Positions 18,781 to 29,990 of a DNA stretch of 41,302 nucleotides are shown in pieces (within the stretch, counting starts at the first letter, position 1; each line of letters begins with the position of its first letter). The position numbers and the translations under genes were made by a program. This stretch comes from an uncultured Clostridia bacterium. Lineage in GTDB: Bacteria; Bacillota; Clostridia; Lachnospirales; CAG-274. Location of the stretch: the NCBI GenBank assembly GCA_949948985.1, contig CATLIG010000021.1, positions 1-41,302 on the forward strand. Reading direction: 5' to 3'. The notes under the pieces are model-generated. The model saw only the letters and a program-made list of their open reading frames with translations, did no database searches and was not told where the DNA came from.

Positions 18781-19809
18781 TTATATTTTTCGGCGTATAA
18801 TTTCAATAATTTCTTTTTTCACATCTTCAATGCCTTTTTTTGTTGAATCAATAAATATAGCGTCATCGGCTTTTTTCAGGGGAGAAACCGCTCTGTTTTT
18901 ATCATTTTCATCTCTTTTAATAATTTCCTGTTTAATTTTTTCAAAGTCAAACTTAATACCTTTTTCCTCAAGTTCACCGCAACGTCTTGCCGCTCTTTCA
19001 GAAACATCGGCATCCATATATATTTTAACAGTAGCGTTAGGTAATACACAAGTACCTATATCTCTTCCATCCATAACAATATTCGCATTTTCAGCTATTT
19101 TTTTCTGCATATCAACTAAAACTTCACGAACCTTTTTAATTGTAGCCACATCTGAAGACCCTTCAGCCACTTTTTGAGTTCTTATTTCTGAAGTAACATT
19201 TTTTCCATTCAAATAAATTTGCTGTTCATTATCGTTATATTTGATTTCAATATTTATTTTGTCAAGAATACTCTCAACAGAAATCTGATTTTTTGTGTCA
19301 ATTCCATTATGTATACAATACAGCGCAACAGAGCGGTACATAGCTCCTGTATCAACATATATATAGCCAAGTTCTTTGGAAATTTCTTTGGCGGCTGTAC
19401 TTTTGCCCGAACCTGCCGGTCCATCAATAGCGACTGATATAAAACATCTTTTCGCCAAATCAGGTCTTAGTTTAACAGCCTCCTTTAAATATATATGTTT
19501 CATATCTTTCTGTGTTTTATCACATTCTATATTGACAAGAACTCTTATGCACATTTCAATACTGCCCTTTACATACATTTCCTGAGTACACATAAGTCCG
19601 GCATTTACAATTCCTATTTCTCTTGCCGCGACCGCAGGATAAACAGCATCAATATCTTTTGTCGCCGTAAAAATAACAGAAACTATATTTTCCAGATTAA
19701 TATTATTTGATTTAATAATCTCAGTTAAAAGAATTTTTGTATTTTCAAGAATACATTCTCTGCTGTTTTCCTCAACAGTAACAGCGCCTCTTATACCGCA
19801 GTAAGACAA
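18781..19809 (-). CDS. cmk: Chorismate mutase (AroH)-cytidylate kinase fusion
   Basis: A 342-residue two-domain enzyme. Residues 1-118 match AroH-type chorismate mutase. The active-site residues known from Bacillus AroH are all present: R7 (GIRG), R63 (AAREIG), C74 and E77 (CTQE), R89 (CIRV), Y107 (HIYL) and R115 (LRPDL). Residues about 123-340 are CMP/dCMP kinase with Walker A GPAGSGKS (K136), [14 protein letters not shown] and [14 protein letters not shown]. The first would turn chorismate into prephenate; the second phosphorylates CMP and dCMP. I prefer TTG at 19809 because it puts R7 in register with Bacillus AroH; AAGGAG is 11 bases upstream. The frame extends to a GTG at 19821 that overlaps the site. 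The YhiN stop overlaps this ribosome site, so translation is probably coupled. Confidence 0.93.
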   Translation of the reverse strand: MSYCGIRGAVTVEENSRECILENTKILLTEIIKSNNINLENIVSVIFTATKDIDAVYPAVAAREIGIVNAGLMCTQEMYVKGSIEMCIRVLVNIECDKTQKDMKHIYLKEAVKLRPDLAKRCFISVAIDGPAGSGKSTAAKEISKELGYIYVDTGAMYRSVALYCIHNGIDTKNQISVESILDKINIEIKYNDNEQQIYLNGKNVTSEIRTQKVAEGSSDVATIKKVREVLVDMQKKIAENANIVMDGRDIGTCVLPNATVKIYMDADVSERAARRCGELEEKGIKFDFEKIKQEIIKRDENDKNRAVSPLKKADDAIFIDSTKKGIEDVKKEIIEIIRRKI

Positions 19810-19824
19810 AATCCAACACACTCC

Positions 19825-21048
19825 TTATACATTTTCTCCTGCCAAATAACCTGTTGAAAAAGCCGCTTGCAAATTAAAACCTCCGGTAAAACAATCCACA
19901 TCAATAACTTCTCCCGCAAATGACAATCCCGAGATAATTTTTGACTTCATTGTTCCCGGGTCAATTTCATCAACACAAACGCCGCCGCAGGTAATTACAG
20001 CATCGGAAAAGCCGTTTGTACCCGTCACATCAAGTTTAAGATTTTTAAGCAGAGAACAAATATTTTTTCTTTCAACTTTTGTAATTTCATTAACTCTTTT
20101 GTCAGAATTAATTCCCGACAGTTTAATTATAACAGGTATTAGCTTTTGTGGCAATAACTCATTAAGAGAGTTTTTAAAAGTTTTATTAATAAATTTTTCA
20201 AAATCACCCAATATACGTAAATCCAGTTCTTTTTCTGATAAAGCCGGTTTAAGGTCAATCTTAATCTGTGGCTTTTCAGAAATTCTGTTTGTAATATATC
20301 TGCTTGCACTTAAAATAAGAGGGCCCGTTACGCCGGAATTTGTAAACATCATTTCCCCAAAATTCTTATAAACTAATTTTCCTCCTATTTTAACTTCAAT
20401 AGATATATTTTTAAGACTCAGTCCCTGAAGTTCTCCGCACCATTTTTGAGAAACCCGCAAAGGTACAAGCGAGGGATAAAGAGCAGATATCAAATGACCT
20501 GCTTTTTTAGCAAACTTGTATCCATCTCCGTCAGAACCTGTAGCCGGATAAGAAAGACCTCCTGTTGCAATAATTACAGAATCCGCTGACAAGATTTTTT
20601 CACCTTTTACCGACACACCTAATATTTTTCGGTTATTAATAATAATATCGTCAACTTTTGTATTTAATTTAACTTCAACTCCTGTTTTTCGCAGAAATTT
20701 ATCAAGTGCCTTAATAATATCACTTGATTTATCAGATTTAGGAAACACTCTGTTACCGCGTTCAACTTTCAACTTAACGCCGAGATTTTCAAAAAATTCC
20801 ATAGTCTGAGTACTTCCGAAAGTATAAAAAGCACTGTATAAAAAAAATGGATTGCCTATGGTATTTTTAATAAGTTCTTCAGGGTCTGAAGCATTTGTAA
20901 GATTACATCTGCCTTTTCCTGTAATATAAAGCTTTTTTCCAAGTTTTTCATTTTTTTCAATAAGAATAACTTTGTTTCCTTTAATAGCGGCGTTTCCCGC
21001 GGCAATCATTCCCGCCGGACCTCCGCCGATTACGATAACTTTTTTCAT
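19825..21048 (-). CDS. YhiN/HI0933-family flavoprotein
   Basis: A 407-residue FAD-dependent protein of the HI0933/YhiN family (aminoacetone oxidase-like in annotations). The N-terminal Rossmann motif is VIVIGGGPAGMIAAGNAA. The family signature EKLGKKLYITGKGRCNLTN and the C-terminal GLSFAGEVIDVDCFTGGFNLQAAFSTGYLAG are intact. The physiological substrate of this family is not settled. The ATG at 21048 gives the normal N-terminus; the frame is open 14 codons further, but those residues are not family-like. It lies between rpiR and aroH-cmk in one operon, a neighbourhood common in Clostridia. Confidence 0.92.
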   Translation of the reverse strand: MKKVIVIGGGPAGMIAAGNAAIKGNKVILIEKNEKLGKKLYITGKGRCNLTNASDPEELIKNTIGNPFFLYSAFYTFGSTQTMEFFENLGVKLKVERGNRVFPKSDKSSDIIKALDKFLRKTGVEVKLNTKVDDIIINNRKILGVSVKGEKILSADSVIIATGGLSYPATGSDGDGYKFAKKAGHLISALYPSLVPLRVSQKWCGELQGLSLKNISIEVKIGGKLVYKNFGEMMFTNSGVTGPLILSASRYITNRISEKPQIKIDLKPALSEKELDLRILGDFEKFINKTFKNSLNELLPQKLIPVIIKLSGINSDKRVNEITKVERKNICSLLKNLKLDVTGTNGFSDAVITCGGVCVDEIDPGTMKSKIISGLSFAGEVIDVDCFTGGFNLQAAFSTGYLAGENV

Positions 21049-21160
21049 AAAAACCAATCCCGCAAAAATACTGATTAATTGCAATAGCATTTTATTATTG
21101 TTTTAATATAAAAACTTTGTAAATTTTTATAAAACAATTTTATATTAAATCAGTAAATTT

Positions 21161-22045
21161 TTAAATATATTTTTTTCTTGTATTTGATGTATAAACCTGA
21201 TATTCATTCCATATTCTTTCAAGATTATCAAGGTTTTTAATAAGAGCCTCTTTTTTGCTAACACTTATTCTTACAAGCAACGCATTAATAACACTTAATG
21301 GAGCGACTAATGAATCCACAAAAGAAACCATATCGCTTCTAGCTGTCAAAGATAAATCAGCATATTTTACCATAGGAGAAATATTGCAGTCTGTAACGGC
21401 AATAGTAGATACTCCATGATTGTGAGCATACTCCATAGCTTTGATTGTTCTTTGAGAATATCTTGGAAAACTTATTCCAATAAATAAATCATTATTGTCC
21501 ATTTTGTATATTTGCTCAAAAATTTCTGTTGATGCATAAGAGTTTATAAGCGCCACGTCATTAATCATAAGATTCAGATAAAAATGCAAAAAGGACGCAA
21601 GGGCAAAAGAACTCCGTCCACCAAAAATATATACTCTTTCAGCAGAAAGAATCTCATCGGCACACTTTTCAAAAACCTCTTCATCAATTTCATTTAAAGT
21701 ATTGTGTATCCTCTCTGAATCCGACTCTAAAACAGCTTTAAGGATACTTTTGTCACTTTTCTCAATTCTATCGGAAGAAACCTGAATTCTTTGAGACGCT
21801 GTAAGCTTTGTTTTCACAAGTTCTTCCAATGCCCTTTGCAATTTAGGGTATCCATCAAATCCAAGCTCAATAGCAAATCTTACAACCGTAGATTCGCTCA
21901 CTCCAGTAACCTCGCCAAGTTTTGACGCTGTAAGATAAATAGCCTTATCATAATCTTCTATTAAAAATTTAGCTATTCTTTTTTGTCCTTTGCTAAGTTC
22001 AGGGATTTTATATTTTATAGTATCTAACAAATCAATTTCTTCCAT
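21161..22045 (-). CDS. MurR/RpiR-family transcriptional regulator
   Basis: A 294-residue regulator. The N-terminal helix-turn-helix (about residues 15-80) includes ELSKGQKRIAKFLIEDYDKA and LGEVTGVSESTVVRFAIELGF. The SIS domain (about 120-265), which binds phosphosugars, includes RVYIFGGRSSFALASFLHFYL and DLFIGISFPRYSQRTIKAMEYA. It is the first gene of the run into the YhiN flavoprotein, 112 bases downstream. No sugar-catabolic gene is adjacent, so its ligand cannot be inferred. Confidence 0.92.
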   Translation of the reverse strand: MEEIDLLDTIKYKIPELSKGQKRIAKFLIEDYDKAIYLTASKLGEVTGVSESTVVRFAIELGFDGYPKLQRALEELVKTKLTASQRIQVSSDRIEKSDKSILKAVLESDSERIHNTLNEIDEEVFEKCADEILSAERVYIFGGRSSFALASFLHFYLNLMINDVALINSYASTEIFEQIYKMDNNDLFIGISFPRYSQRTIKAMEYAHNHGVSTIAVTDCNISPMVKYADLSLTARSDMVSFVDSLVAPLSVINALLVRISVSKKEALIKNLDNLERIWNEYQVYTSNTRKKYI

Positions 22046-22110
22046 CTTTAAACTCCATACTCTAACTGAATATATCAGATTTTATTATAAATTCAGCCTT
22101 TTAAAAAATA

Positions 22111-22152
22111 AGACTGCCTGTACCTGTAAAAGGAAAAATTATCAGACAGTCT
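22111..22152 (-). terminator. Terminator between gap and rpiR
   Basis: AGACTGCCTG and CAGACAGTCT form a 10-bp stem with one mismatch. On the minus strand it is followed by TTATTTTTTAA. It lies about 200 bases past the gap stop and upstream of rpiR. The rest of the gap 22153-22356 holds a small hairpin at 22259-22281 (GCTGAT/ATCAGC) and a CAACAATT/AATTGTTTGTTG pair near 22310-22336, but no gene. Confidence 0.6.
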
Positions 22153-22356
22153 CACTTTGTTAATTACCGAAAAGCTTGTCATAAAATTCCAAAAAGTTTT
22201 CTGTAATTAAATTAAAATACATAATTTGTAATAAAACAACAAATTTCATTAAGGAAACGCTGATTAATTTAAAATATCAGCATACATTAAACTCTGTGAC
22301 TTTTTATATAAATTGTTTGTTGTTCTACCTCAACAATTCGTGGATTGCTAGTTTAA

Positions 22357-23376
<1,020 letters not shown>

Positions 23377-23504
23377 CTAATATAAATATATTTACAACAA
23401 ATCTGTAGCAAAACAAAAGCTACACCATAGGTTTGTCATATTTTCAACAAGCAACAATTATTAAAAAAACATTGTAATACTTGTATGACATAACCTTTAT
23501 TAAC

Positions 23505-23513
23505 ATTATATCA
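23505..23513 (-). promoter_or_regulatory. Candidate extended -10 promoter for gap
   Basis: On the minus strand this reads TGATATAAT, an extended -10 (TG-n-TATAAT). No good -35 is visible at 17 bases. The predicted leader of about 130 bases contains a small TGTAGC/GCTACA hairpin before the gap ribosome site. Confidence 0.45.
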
Positions 23514-23553
23514 CAAAATAAAATATAATTAAATATTTTTTTAACAATTTTTT

Positions 23554-23652
23554 TCATTTTTCTTTTTTAACAAGACTGATAATTGAAATAATAAAGGCTG
23601 ATATACCAAACATTGTACCCAAAGCACCCAAAATTATACCAAATATTCTCAT
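23554..23652 (-). CDS. 32-residue single-span membrane peptide
   Basis: A short gene between purL and gap. The peptide starts MRIFGIILGALGTMFGISA, continues through a hydrophobic helix to about residue 27, and ends in a basic LVKKEK tail. That gives one TM helix with positive charge on the C-terminal side. The ATG follows GGATGTGAT, a near-perfect match to GGAGGTGAT at normal spacing. It is on the same strand as its neighbours, but the candidate gap promoter lies downstream of it. No family is recognised. The combination of a strong ribosome site, one TM and a charged tail argues that it is real. Confidence 0.6.
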   Translation of the reverse strand: MRIFGIILGALGTMFGISAFIISIISLVKKEK

Positions 23653-23771
23653 AAAATCACATCCAAATAAAAAATCAATAGTATATTTTACACAAAACCT
23701 GTAAAATTTTATAAGCAATTTTCGTTATTTATAAAATTCTTTTATAAATAAATTTTTCATTAAAAACACTG

Positions 23772-26700
23772 CTATTTAAAATAAGCAACACCAGCCTCAA
23801 AAATCCTTTGGTCTTTGTTTCCCGATACATTTTTATAAAGACTGTTTCCAATACGTTCTGAATGACCCATTTTCCCAAACACTCTTCCATCAGGACTTGT
23901 AATTCCTTCAATAGCGAATAATGAGCCGTTTGGATTATATTTAATATCATAAGATGCTTTTTTATTTTCATCAACATATTGAGTGGCAATTTGTCCGTTT
24001 TCAGCAAGAGATTTAATAATTTTCTCATTAGCAACAAATCTGCCCTCTCCATGAGAAACAGCAATTTTATGAATATCTCCCGGATTAACTTCCCAAAGCC
24101 ACGGAGATTTATTTGATATAATTTTAGTTGACACAAGACATGAAACGTGTCTGCCTATAGTATTAAACGTAAGTGTAGGACTATCGTCTTTCATATCTCT
24201 TATTTCTCCATATGGTACAAGTCCAAGCTTTATAAGAGCCTGAAACCCATTGCAGATACCAAGCATAAGACCGTCCCTGTTTTTAAGCAATTCCATAACA
24301 GCGTCTTTGACCTTCGGATTTCTGAATACAGCGGCAATAAATTTGCCTGAACCTTCAGGTTCGTCACCCGCACTGAATCCTCCGGGGATCATAATAATCT
24401 GAGAATTTTTAATCATTTCAGTCATTTTATCTATTGACTGCTGAAGCCATGATGCTTTAAGATTGCTTATTACCAAAGTTTCAGCGACAGCACCAGCTTT
24501 TTCAAAAGCCTTCTTTGAGTCATACTCACAGTTTGTACCCGGAAATACAGGAATAAATACTCTCGGAGCAGCGATTCCTTTACCATTTGTTTTCTTTTGG
24601 ATAACATTAAATTCCTTAACACAAATATCCATATTTTCAGTTTCATTGTAAATCATAGTCGGGAATATTTTTTCAAGTGGATTTACCCATGCTTCCAAAG
24701 ACTCACTCATTGAAATATCCACACCGTTTACAATAAATTTTTCATCAATTATAGTTTCACCGATAATCTCAAAATCAAAGCCGGCAAATAAATTTTCCGT
24801 TTCCGATTTATCACACGGTATTTCAAAAATAAAACCGCCGTAAGAATACTCAAACAAATCATCGGTATCAATTTTCGCCCCGATTTTGTTTCCAAAACTC
24901 ATTTTGCTTATAGCTGAAGCAATTCCGCCTACACCTATAGTATACGCCGACAAAATCTTTTTATTTTTTATAAGCTCATTTATTTTTATATAATTTTTAA
25001 TAAGCTTATCAAAATCCGGCAAATCATATTCATCATAAGCTGTTGTAAGTTTTACAATCAGATTGCCTGATTTTTTAAACTCAGCAGAAATAATATCATC
25101 TGTTTTTGCTGTATTAACAGCAAAAGAAACTAAAGTCGGAGGTACATTAAGGTCTTTAAATGTTCCGGACATACTGTCCTTACCTCCTATAGCGGCGGTA
25201 CCAAGTTTCATTTGCGCTAAAAATCCTCCTAAAAGAGCGGCAAAAGGCTTGCCCCATTTTTCAGCGTCTTTTCCGAGTCTTTCAAAATATTCCTGAAAAG
25301 TAAGTCTTACACTTTTATAATTTCCACCGGCAGCCACGATTTTTGAAACAGATTCTACAACAGCATAAACGGAACCGTGGAAAGGACTCCATTTAGCAAC
25401 CATTGGATTATAACCATAGGACATTAATGTAGCGGTTGTAGTATCTCCGTTAACAACAGGAATCTTAGCCGCCATAACCTCTGACGGAGTCATTTGCGTT
25501 TTTCCTCCAAAAGGCATCAGAACCGTATTAGCTCCAATTGTCGAGTCAAATCTCTCAACCAAACCTTTCTGACACGCCACATTAAGTTGTTTTAAATTTT
25601 CAATCCATGCCTTTTTAATATTATTTCCACTATTTTCTCTTTTAACCATCTTTTCAGGCATTTTTATAAAAACATTAGTATTTTGAATAGCTCCGTTTGT
25701 ATCAAGAAAATCCCTTGAAATATTAACAATATCCTTACCTCTCCAATACATTTTAAGACGTCTGTCCGAAGTCACTTTAGCAACAGCCGTAGCTTCAAGA
25801 TTTTCTTCATTAGAAAATTTAATAAATTTGTCAGTATCCTCTTTTTTAATAACAACCGCCATTCTTTCCTGAGATTCTGAAATAGCAAGCTCTGTACCAT
25901 CAAGACCCTCATATTTTTTAGGCACTTTGTCAAGCTCAATAATAAGTCCGTCTGCAAGCTCGCCTATAGCTACAGAAACTCCCCCCGCGCCAAAATCATT
26001 ACATCTCTTAATCATAGCGCTGACCTCCGGATTTCTGAATAATCTTTGCAGTTTTCTTTCCGTAGGCGCGTTACCTTTTTGTACTTCTGCTCCACATGTA
26101 AAAATAGACTCCTCATCATGTTCCTTTGATGAGCCTGTAGCTCCTCCGCAGCCATCACGTCCCGTACGTCCTCCCACAAGAATAATCACATCTCCGTCTT
26201 CCGGTGATTTTCTTATAACATGACTTTTTGGAGCAGCTGCGATAACAGCTCCTATTTCCATACGTTTAGCCACATAACCTTCATCATAGATTTCAGAAAC
26301 GTGACCTGTGGCAAGACCAATTTGATTTCCGTATGCACTGTATCCATGAGCGGAAGATGTAGTAATTTTTCTTTGAGGGAGCTTACCTTGCAGAGTATCT
26401 CCAATAGAAGTCCTCGGGTCGCCGCTTCCCGTGACACGCATAGCCTGATAAACATACGCTCTTCCTGAAAGAGGATCTCTTATAGCTCCTCCAAGGCAAG
26501 TTGCCGCGCCTCCGAAAGGCTCAATTTCCGTTGGATGGTTGTGAGTTTCATTTTTAAACATAATAAGCCATTCTTCTTCTTTTCCGTCAATATCAACAGG
26601 CACGACAATACTGCATGCATTTATTTCATCCGACTCGTCAAGATTGTCCAAAGTACCATTTGCTTTAAGTGCTTTCATTCCGATTACAGCAATATCCATA

Positions 26701-27521
26701 AGGCAAATATTTTTATTTTTTCCCTTATATAAAACTTTTCTTTGCTCCATGTACATATCAAGGGTGTCCTGTAAAGGCTTTTTATAAACTCCGTCCTCAA
26801 TTTCAATATTCTGAATATTAGTAGCAAAAGTAGTATGACGGCAATGGTCAGACCAATATGTATCAATAACTCTTATTTCAGTTATTGAAGGATTTCTTTT
26901 CTCCGTATCTTTAAAATATTTTCTGCAAAATAATAAATCATCATCACTCATAGCAAGTCCAAGCTTCTGACGCATTTCAATAATTTCATCATCTGATTTA
27001 TCAATAAACCCATCATAAATTTTTACATCATCGGGCATAATAATTTCCATATCAAGAGCATCTGGTTTTTCAAGAGAAGCAATTCTTGAGTCAACAGGAT
27101 TCACGCAATATTTTTTAATTTCCGAAACTTCTGAATCTGATAAATTGCCTTTAAGTACAAAAATTTTAGCGGCATTAATTTTAGGCATATCTTCGCCGGT
27201 AACAATCTGGACACACTGCATTGCTGAATCCGCACGCTGGTCATATTGACCGGGAAGATATTCCATACCAAACATAATCTCATCATCGGCGCATTTAAAA
27301 TCTTCCTCATAAATAAAATCAACAGGCGGTTCTGAAAAAATTGTGCTTTTGGAAAACTCATAACATTCATCGGAAATTCCGTCAATATCGTATCTGTTTA
27401 AAATTCTAAGTCCGGCAAGATTCGATATTCCAAGATTTTCTTTAATATCATTATATAAATGTCTTGCCTCGATATCACGATTTTTCTTTTTTTCAACAAA
27501 TATTCGTCTTATGTTACTCAT
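23772..27521 (-). CDS. purL: Phosphoribosylformylglycinamidine synthase, single chain
   Basis: A 1249-residue FGAM synthase, the fourth step of purine synthesis: FGAR, glutamine and ATP give FGAM. It is the single-chain form rather than the PurS/PurQ/PurL complex of Bacillus. After an N-terminal PurS-like part and linker (residues about 170-230, with YWSDHCRHTTF) come two AIRS-type ATP-binding halves (NETHNHPTEIEPFGGAATCLGG, GGRTGRDGCGGATGSS, GGKDSMSGTF). A class I glutamine amidotransferase is at the C-terminus (FIPVFPGTNCEYDSK; nucleophile C1090 in LGICNGFQAL). The ATG follows AAGGGAAG. No other pur gene is adjacent. Confidence 0.96.
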   Translation of the reverse strand: MSNIRRIFVEKKKNRDIEARHLYNDIKENLGISNLAGLRILNRYDIDGISDECYEFSKSTIFSEPPVDFIYEEDFKCADDEIMFGMEYLPGQYDQRADSAMQCVQIVTGEDMPKINAAKIFVLKGNLSDSEVSEIKKYCVNPVDSRIASLEKPDALDMEIIMPDDVKIYDGFIDKSDDEIIEMRQKLGLAMSDDDLLFCRKYFKDTEKRNPSITEIRVIDTYWSDHCRHTTFATNIQNIEIEDGVYKKPLQDTLDMYMEQRKVLYKGKNKNICLMDIAVIGMKALKANGTLDNLDESDEINACSIVVPVDIDGKEEEWLIMFKNETHNHPTEIEPFGGAATCLGGAIRDPLSGRAYVYQAMRVTGSGDPRTSIGDTLQGKLPQRKITTSSAHGYSAYGNQIGLATGHVSEIYDEGYVAKRMEIGAVIAAAPKSHVIRKSPEDGDVIILVGGRTGRDGCGGATGSSKEHDEESIFTCGAEVQKGNAPTERKLQRLFRNPEVSAMIKRCNDFGAGGVSVAIGELADGLIIELDKVPKKYEGLDGTELAISESQERMAVVIKKEDTDKFIKFSNEENLEATAVAKVTSDRRLKMYWRGKDIVNISRDFLDTNGAIQNTNVFIKMPEKMVKRENSGNNIKKAWIENLKQLNVACQKGLVERFDSTIGANTVLMPFGGKTQMTPSEVMAAKIPVVNGDTTTATLMSYGYNPMVAKWSPFHGSVYAVVESVSKIVAAGGNYKSVRLTFQEYFERLGKDAEKWGKPFAALLGGFLAQMKLGTAAIGGKDSMSGTFKDLNVPPTLVSFAVNTAKTDDIISAEFKKSGNLIVKLTTAYDEYDLPDFDKLIKNYIKINELIKNKKILSAYTIGVGGIASAISKMSFGNKIGAKIDTDDLFEYSYGGFIFEIPCDKSETENLFAGFDFEIIGETIIDEKFIVNGVDISMSESLEAWVNPLEKIFPTMIYNETENMDICVKEFNVIQKKTNGKGIAAPRVFIPVFPGTNCEYDSKKAFEKAGAVAETLVISNLKASWLQQSIDKMTEMIKNSQIIMIPGGFSAGDEPEGSGKFIAAVFRNPKVKDAVMELLKNRDGLMLGICNGFQALIKLGLVPYGEIRDMKDDSPTLTFNTIGRHVSCLVSTKIISNKSPWLWEVNPGDIHKIAVSHGEGRFVANEKIIKSLAENGQIATQYVDENKKASYDIKYNPNGSLFAIEGITSPDGRVFGKMGHSERIGNSLYKNVSGNKDQRIFEAGVAYFK

Positions 27522-27644
27522 ATATTTCTTCCCTTCTGTAGTTTATTGTCAAAGAACTAATTACACAGCAAAACAATAAAATAATATCGAACTTTATAAC
27601 CTTGATATATTCAACAAATTATTTTGTCGCAAAAAAATTACTGA

Positions 27645-27747
27645 TTTATAATAATAAAAAAATGAACAGAAAATATTTAATAGAACCTGATACATAAAAG
27701 AATTTTTTTATTGTTTCTCATTAAAAATTTTGCGGACTGCATAGTAT
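27645..27747 (-). repeat. Family C repeat, copy 3
   Basis: On the minus strand it carries CGCAAAATTTTTAATGAG, AAACAATAAAAAAATTCTT, TATTAAATATTTTCTGTTCA and a TTTTTTATTATTATAAAT tail, in the order seen at 16427-16541. The rest of the gap 27522-27927 is AT-rich. A loose inverted repeat (TTGAAAATTA / TAATTTTCCAA) near 27760-27830 is the only other structure I see. Confidence 0.6.
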
Positions 27748-27927
27748 AAGTTCATTAACTTTGAAAATTAACAATATAATTATAATAACATACATAATAA
27801 AAAAAGTAAAACAAATATTAATTTTCCAACTAAAAATAACTTTTTGCATTCAAAAACACAATCAACAAATAATCATTATTACTAAATTTTATTCAATTTT
27901 TTTAAAATCAATTTCCGTAAAACCTGC

Positions 27928-28032
27928 TCAAAAATTTTCGTAATGCCATCTTACATCTATTTCTCTTAAAATACTTGTAAAGTCACCGCGAAAATTAAGC
28001 TTCATCTGATGAAAAAATTTCTTGTCAGCCAT
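27928..28032 (-). CDS. Possible 34-residue peptide or gene remnant
   Basis: An open frame on the minus strand begins MADKKFFHQMKLNFRGDF and ends in VRWHYENF. The composition, with Trp, His, Tyr and balanced charges, looks like real protein rather than AT-rich noise. The ribosome site is weak (AGGA only three bases before the ATG). It lies 38 bases downstream of the chemoreceptor on the same strand. It could be a small gene cotranscribed with that receptor or the surviving end of a decayed gene. I do not recognise a family. Confidence 0.35.
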   Translation of the reverse strand: MADKKFFHQMKLNFRGDFTSILREIDVRWHYENF

Positions 28033-28070
28033 CATTCCTAAGATTTCTTAACAAGCCTATACAAAAATAT

Positions 28071-29753
28071 TTATCTTTCTCTAAGTTTAAATCTGTGAAC
28101 AGAAATTTTTAATTTTTCAGCCTGAATATTAAGTTTTCTAGCTGATTCCGCTGATTCCTTAGCTGTAGACATATTAGTTTGCACAGCATTTGATATCTGT
28201 TCCATTCCCTCATTAATTTTTTTAAGTGAATTTGACTGATGTATCGCCGACCCTGTTATTCTCTCTACCATTTCAGCGGACTTTTCAGAACTTAAAATAA
28301 CCGTTGAAAGAGTCTCCTTTGTATCAGCAGATATAGATGTTCCATATTGAACCAATTCCATTGAATTTTTTATAAGCCTTGATATATTTTTGGCGGATTC
28401 AGAACTTTTATATGCCAAACTCTGTACCTCGTCAGCAACAACAGCAAAACCTTTTCCTGCCTCTCCGGCACGGGCGGATTCCACCGCCGCGTTAATAGCG
28501 AGAATATTTGTTTGAAGAGATATATCCTCTATTGTTTTAATAATTCCCCCAATTTCCTGAGAAGACCTTGAAATATCCTCTATCGCTTCTGTTAAACTTT
28601 CCATTTTATCTTCACACATTTTTAATTGTTCTTCTGCTTCTTCCGCACATTTTTTAGCATCATCGGCATCTTTGGACGTCTGCTCAACATCTTCTGATAT
28701 TTTTTTAATATTTGAAAATAATTCTTTAACAGCGCAAGACTGGTCTTGAGTAGCATTTGATAAATTTTGAGCACCTAAAGCAAGACTTTCTGATTCTTTC
28801 GATACATATACGGCTGTTAAATTAATTTGAGAAAGAGCTTTGTTAAGAGCGTCCACAATCTGGCGCATAGCGTTCTGAATCGGTAAAAACTCTCCGATAT
28901 AATCATCATTGATTGTTAAATTCATATTACCATTTGCCATTTGAGCCAGTTTAGAATCAATATCATTAACATATTCTTTCAACTCATTTTTAGTTTCATG
29001 AATAGAAGCGACTAACATTCCAATTTCAGAAGTATCAGGCTCCAATAAAAATTCAGCAGAAAGATTTCCTCTTGATATTTCCCCCATTTGATCTCTCACC
29101 TTGATTATAGGATTTAACACTCTCTTTTTTATAACGGTCATATTTATCAACTGTATAATTCCAACCATAAAAACGGCAAAAATTATAGCGATTTTTATAT
29201 AATTAGAACTTTGAATTAAAGTTTCAACTTCTTCCAACGTTCTCATATTTAAGTCCTGAATAAATTGTTCTTTAAGAGAATTAATTTCTGAAATAGACGC
29301 ATTATACTCATCTCCGTACACATAATCAACCGCTTCTTTCATAAGTCCATTTTGTACGTTTTCCATAGCTTTTTCCTCAAGAGGAACAAGATTGTTTGAA
29401 ATCAAGTACATATCATCAATCATACGCTGTTCTTCTTGAGTAATACCAATACTTTGCATTGCTGATACTCCTAAATCACGATTTTTAAGATTATTTACCT
29501 CATTCCAATAATTATCATAATGTATTTTATTTCCTGTAGCGGCAAAAGCTCTTACTTCATTGGTTAAATAAGAGGACGCATTCATAAAACGATTTGCATT
29601 ATAAGTAAGCTCAAATCGACTTTCAGTTGCTTCATTAAGTTGTCCGCTTACACTACTGTAAATAAACAATAGAATCAATACAATCAATAATGCGGATATT
29701 GAAATTCCATTTAAAATTAATGTAAGTGTCGATTGATTTACCGTTTTTTTCAT
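28071..29753 (-). CDS. Methyl-accepting chemotaxis protein
   Basis: A 560-residue chemoreceptor. TM1 is at about residues 8-32. An extracellular helical sensor of the four-helix-bundle kind covers about 33-185, and TM2 about 190-212. A HAMP domain follows, then a second HAMP-like stretch, then a cytoplasmic signalling coiled coil. Its tip, [20 protein letters not shown] followed by [19 protein letters not shown], binds CheA/CheW in the family. The ATG at 29753 follows AAAGGAG at eight bases; the frame opens 16 codons earlier without a site. No CheW-binding partners or flagellar genes are adjacent. The ligand is unknown. Confidence 0.93.
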   Translation of the reverse strand: MKKTVNQSTLTLILNGISISALLIVLILLFIYSSVSGQLNEATESRFELTYNANRFMNASSYLTNEVRAFAATGNKIHYDNYWNEVNNLKNRDLGVSAMQSIGITQEEQRMIDDMYLISNNLVPLEEKAMENVQNGLMKEAVDYVYGDEYNASISEINSLKEQFIQDLNMRTLEEVETLIQSSNYIKIAIIFAVFMVGIIQLINMTVIKKRVLNPIIKVRDQMGEISRGNLSAEFLLEPDTSEIGMLVASIHETKNELKEYVNDIDSKLAQMANGNMNLTINDDYIGEFLPIQNAMRQIVDALNKALSQINLTAVYVSKESESLALGAQNLSNATQDQSCAVKELFSNIKKISEDVEQTSKDADDAKKCAEEAEEQLKMCEDKMESLTEAIEDISRSSQEIGGIIKTIEDISLQTNILAINAAVESARAGEAGKGFAVVADEVQSLAYKSSESAKNISRLIKNSMELVQYGTSISADTKETLSTVILSSEKSAEMVERITGSAIHQSNSLKKINEGMEQISNAVQTNMSTAKESAESARKLNIQAEKLKISVHRFKLRER

Positions 29754-29858
29754 ATTAAACACTCCTTTCGGTGCAAATAAATGCTTTCTCACACAAAACA
29801 ATTAAAAATTTCTAATTTATCATCGTGAAAAAGTTTTCTTTTTAGCTATTTTGTATAT

Positions 29859-29887
29859 ATTTTACCAAAAATAATAAAAAAATTCAA
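29859..29887 (-). promoter_or_regulatory. Candidate sigma-A promoter of the chemoreceptor
   Basis: On the minus strand TTGAAT and TAAAAT are separated by exactly 17 bases, about 105 bases before the start codon. I see no flagellar-sigma type promoter. Confidence 0.45.
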
Positions 29888-29990
29888 TACTATAATCAAA
29901 AATAAGTGAACATCAACGAAAAAAATTTTATATATAATGTTTATAAAAATACATCTTAAAATAAAAAACAGAAAAAATAAAATTTAATAT

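Noticed and set aside
22153-22356. Possible riboswitch or T-box upstream of rpiR
   Set aside because: No conserved T-box or known riboswitch core is visible; only short hairpins and AT-rich sequence.
23729-24136. 135-codon minus-strand frame overlapping the end of purL
   Set aside because: Out of frame within the purL amidotransferase domain, with Leu/Lys-rich shadow composition.
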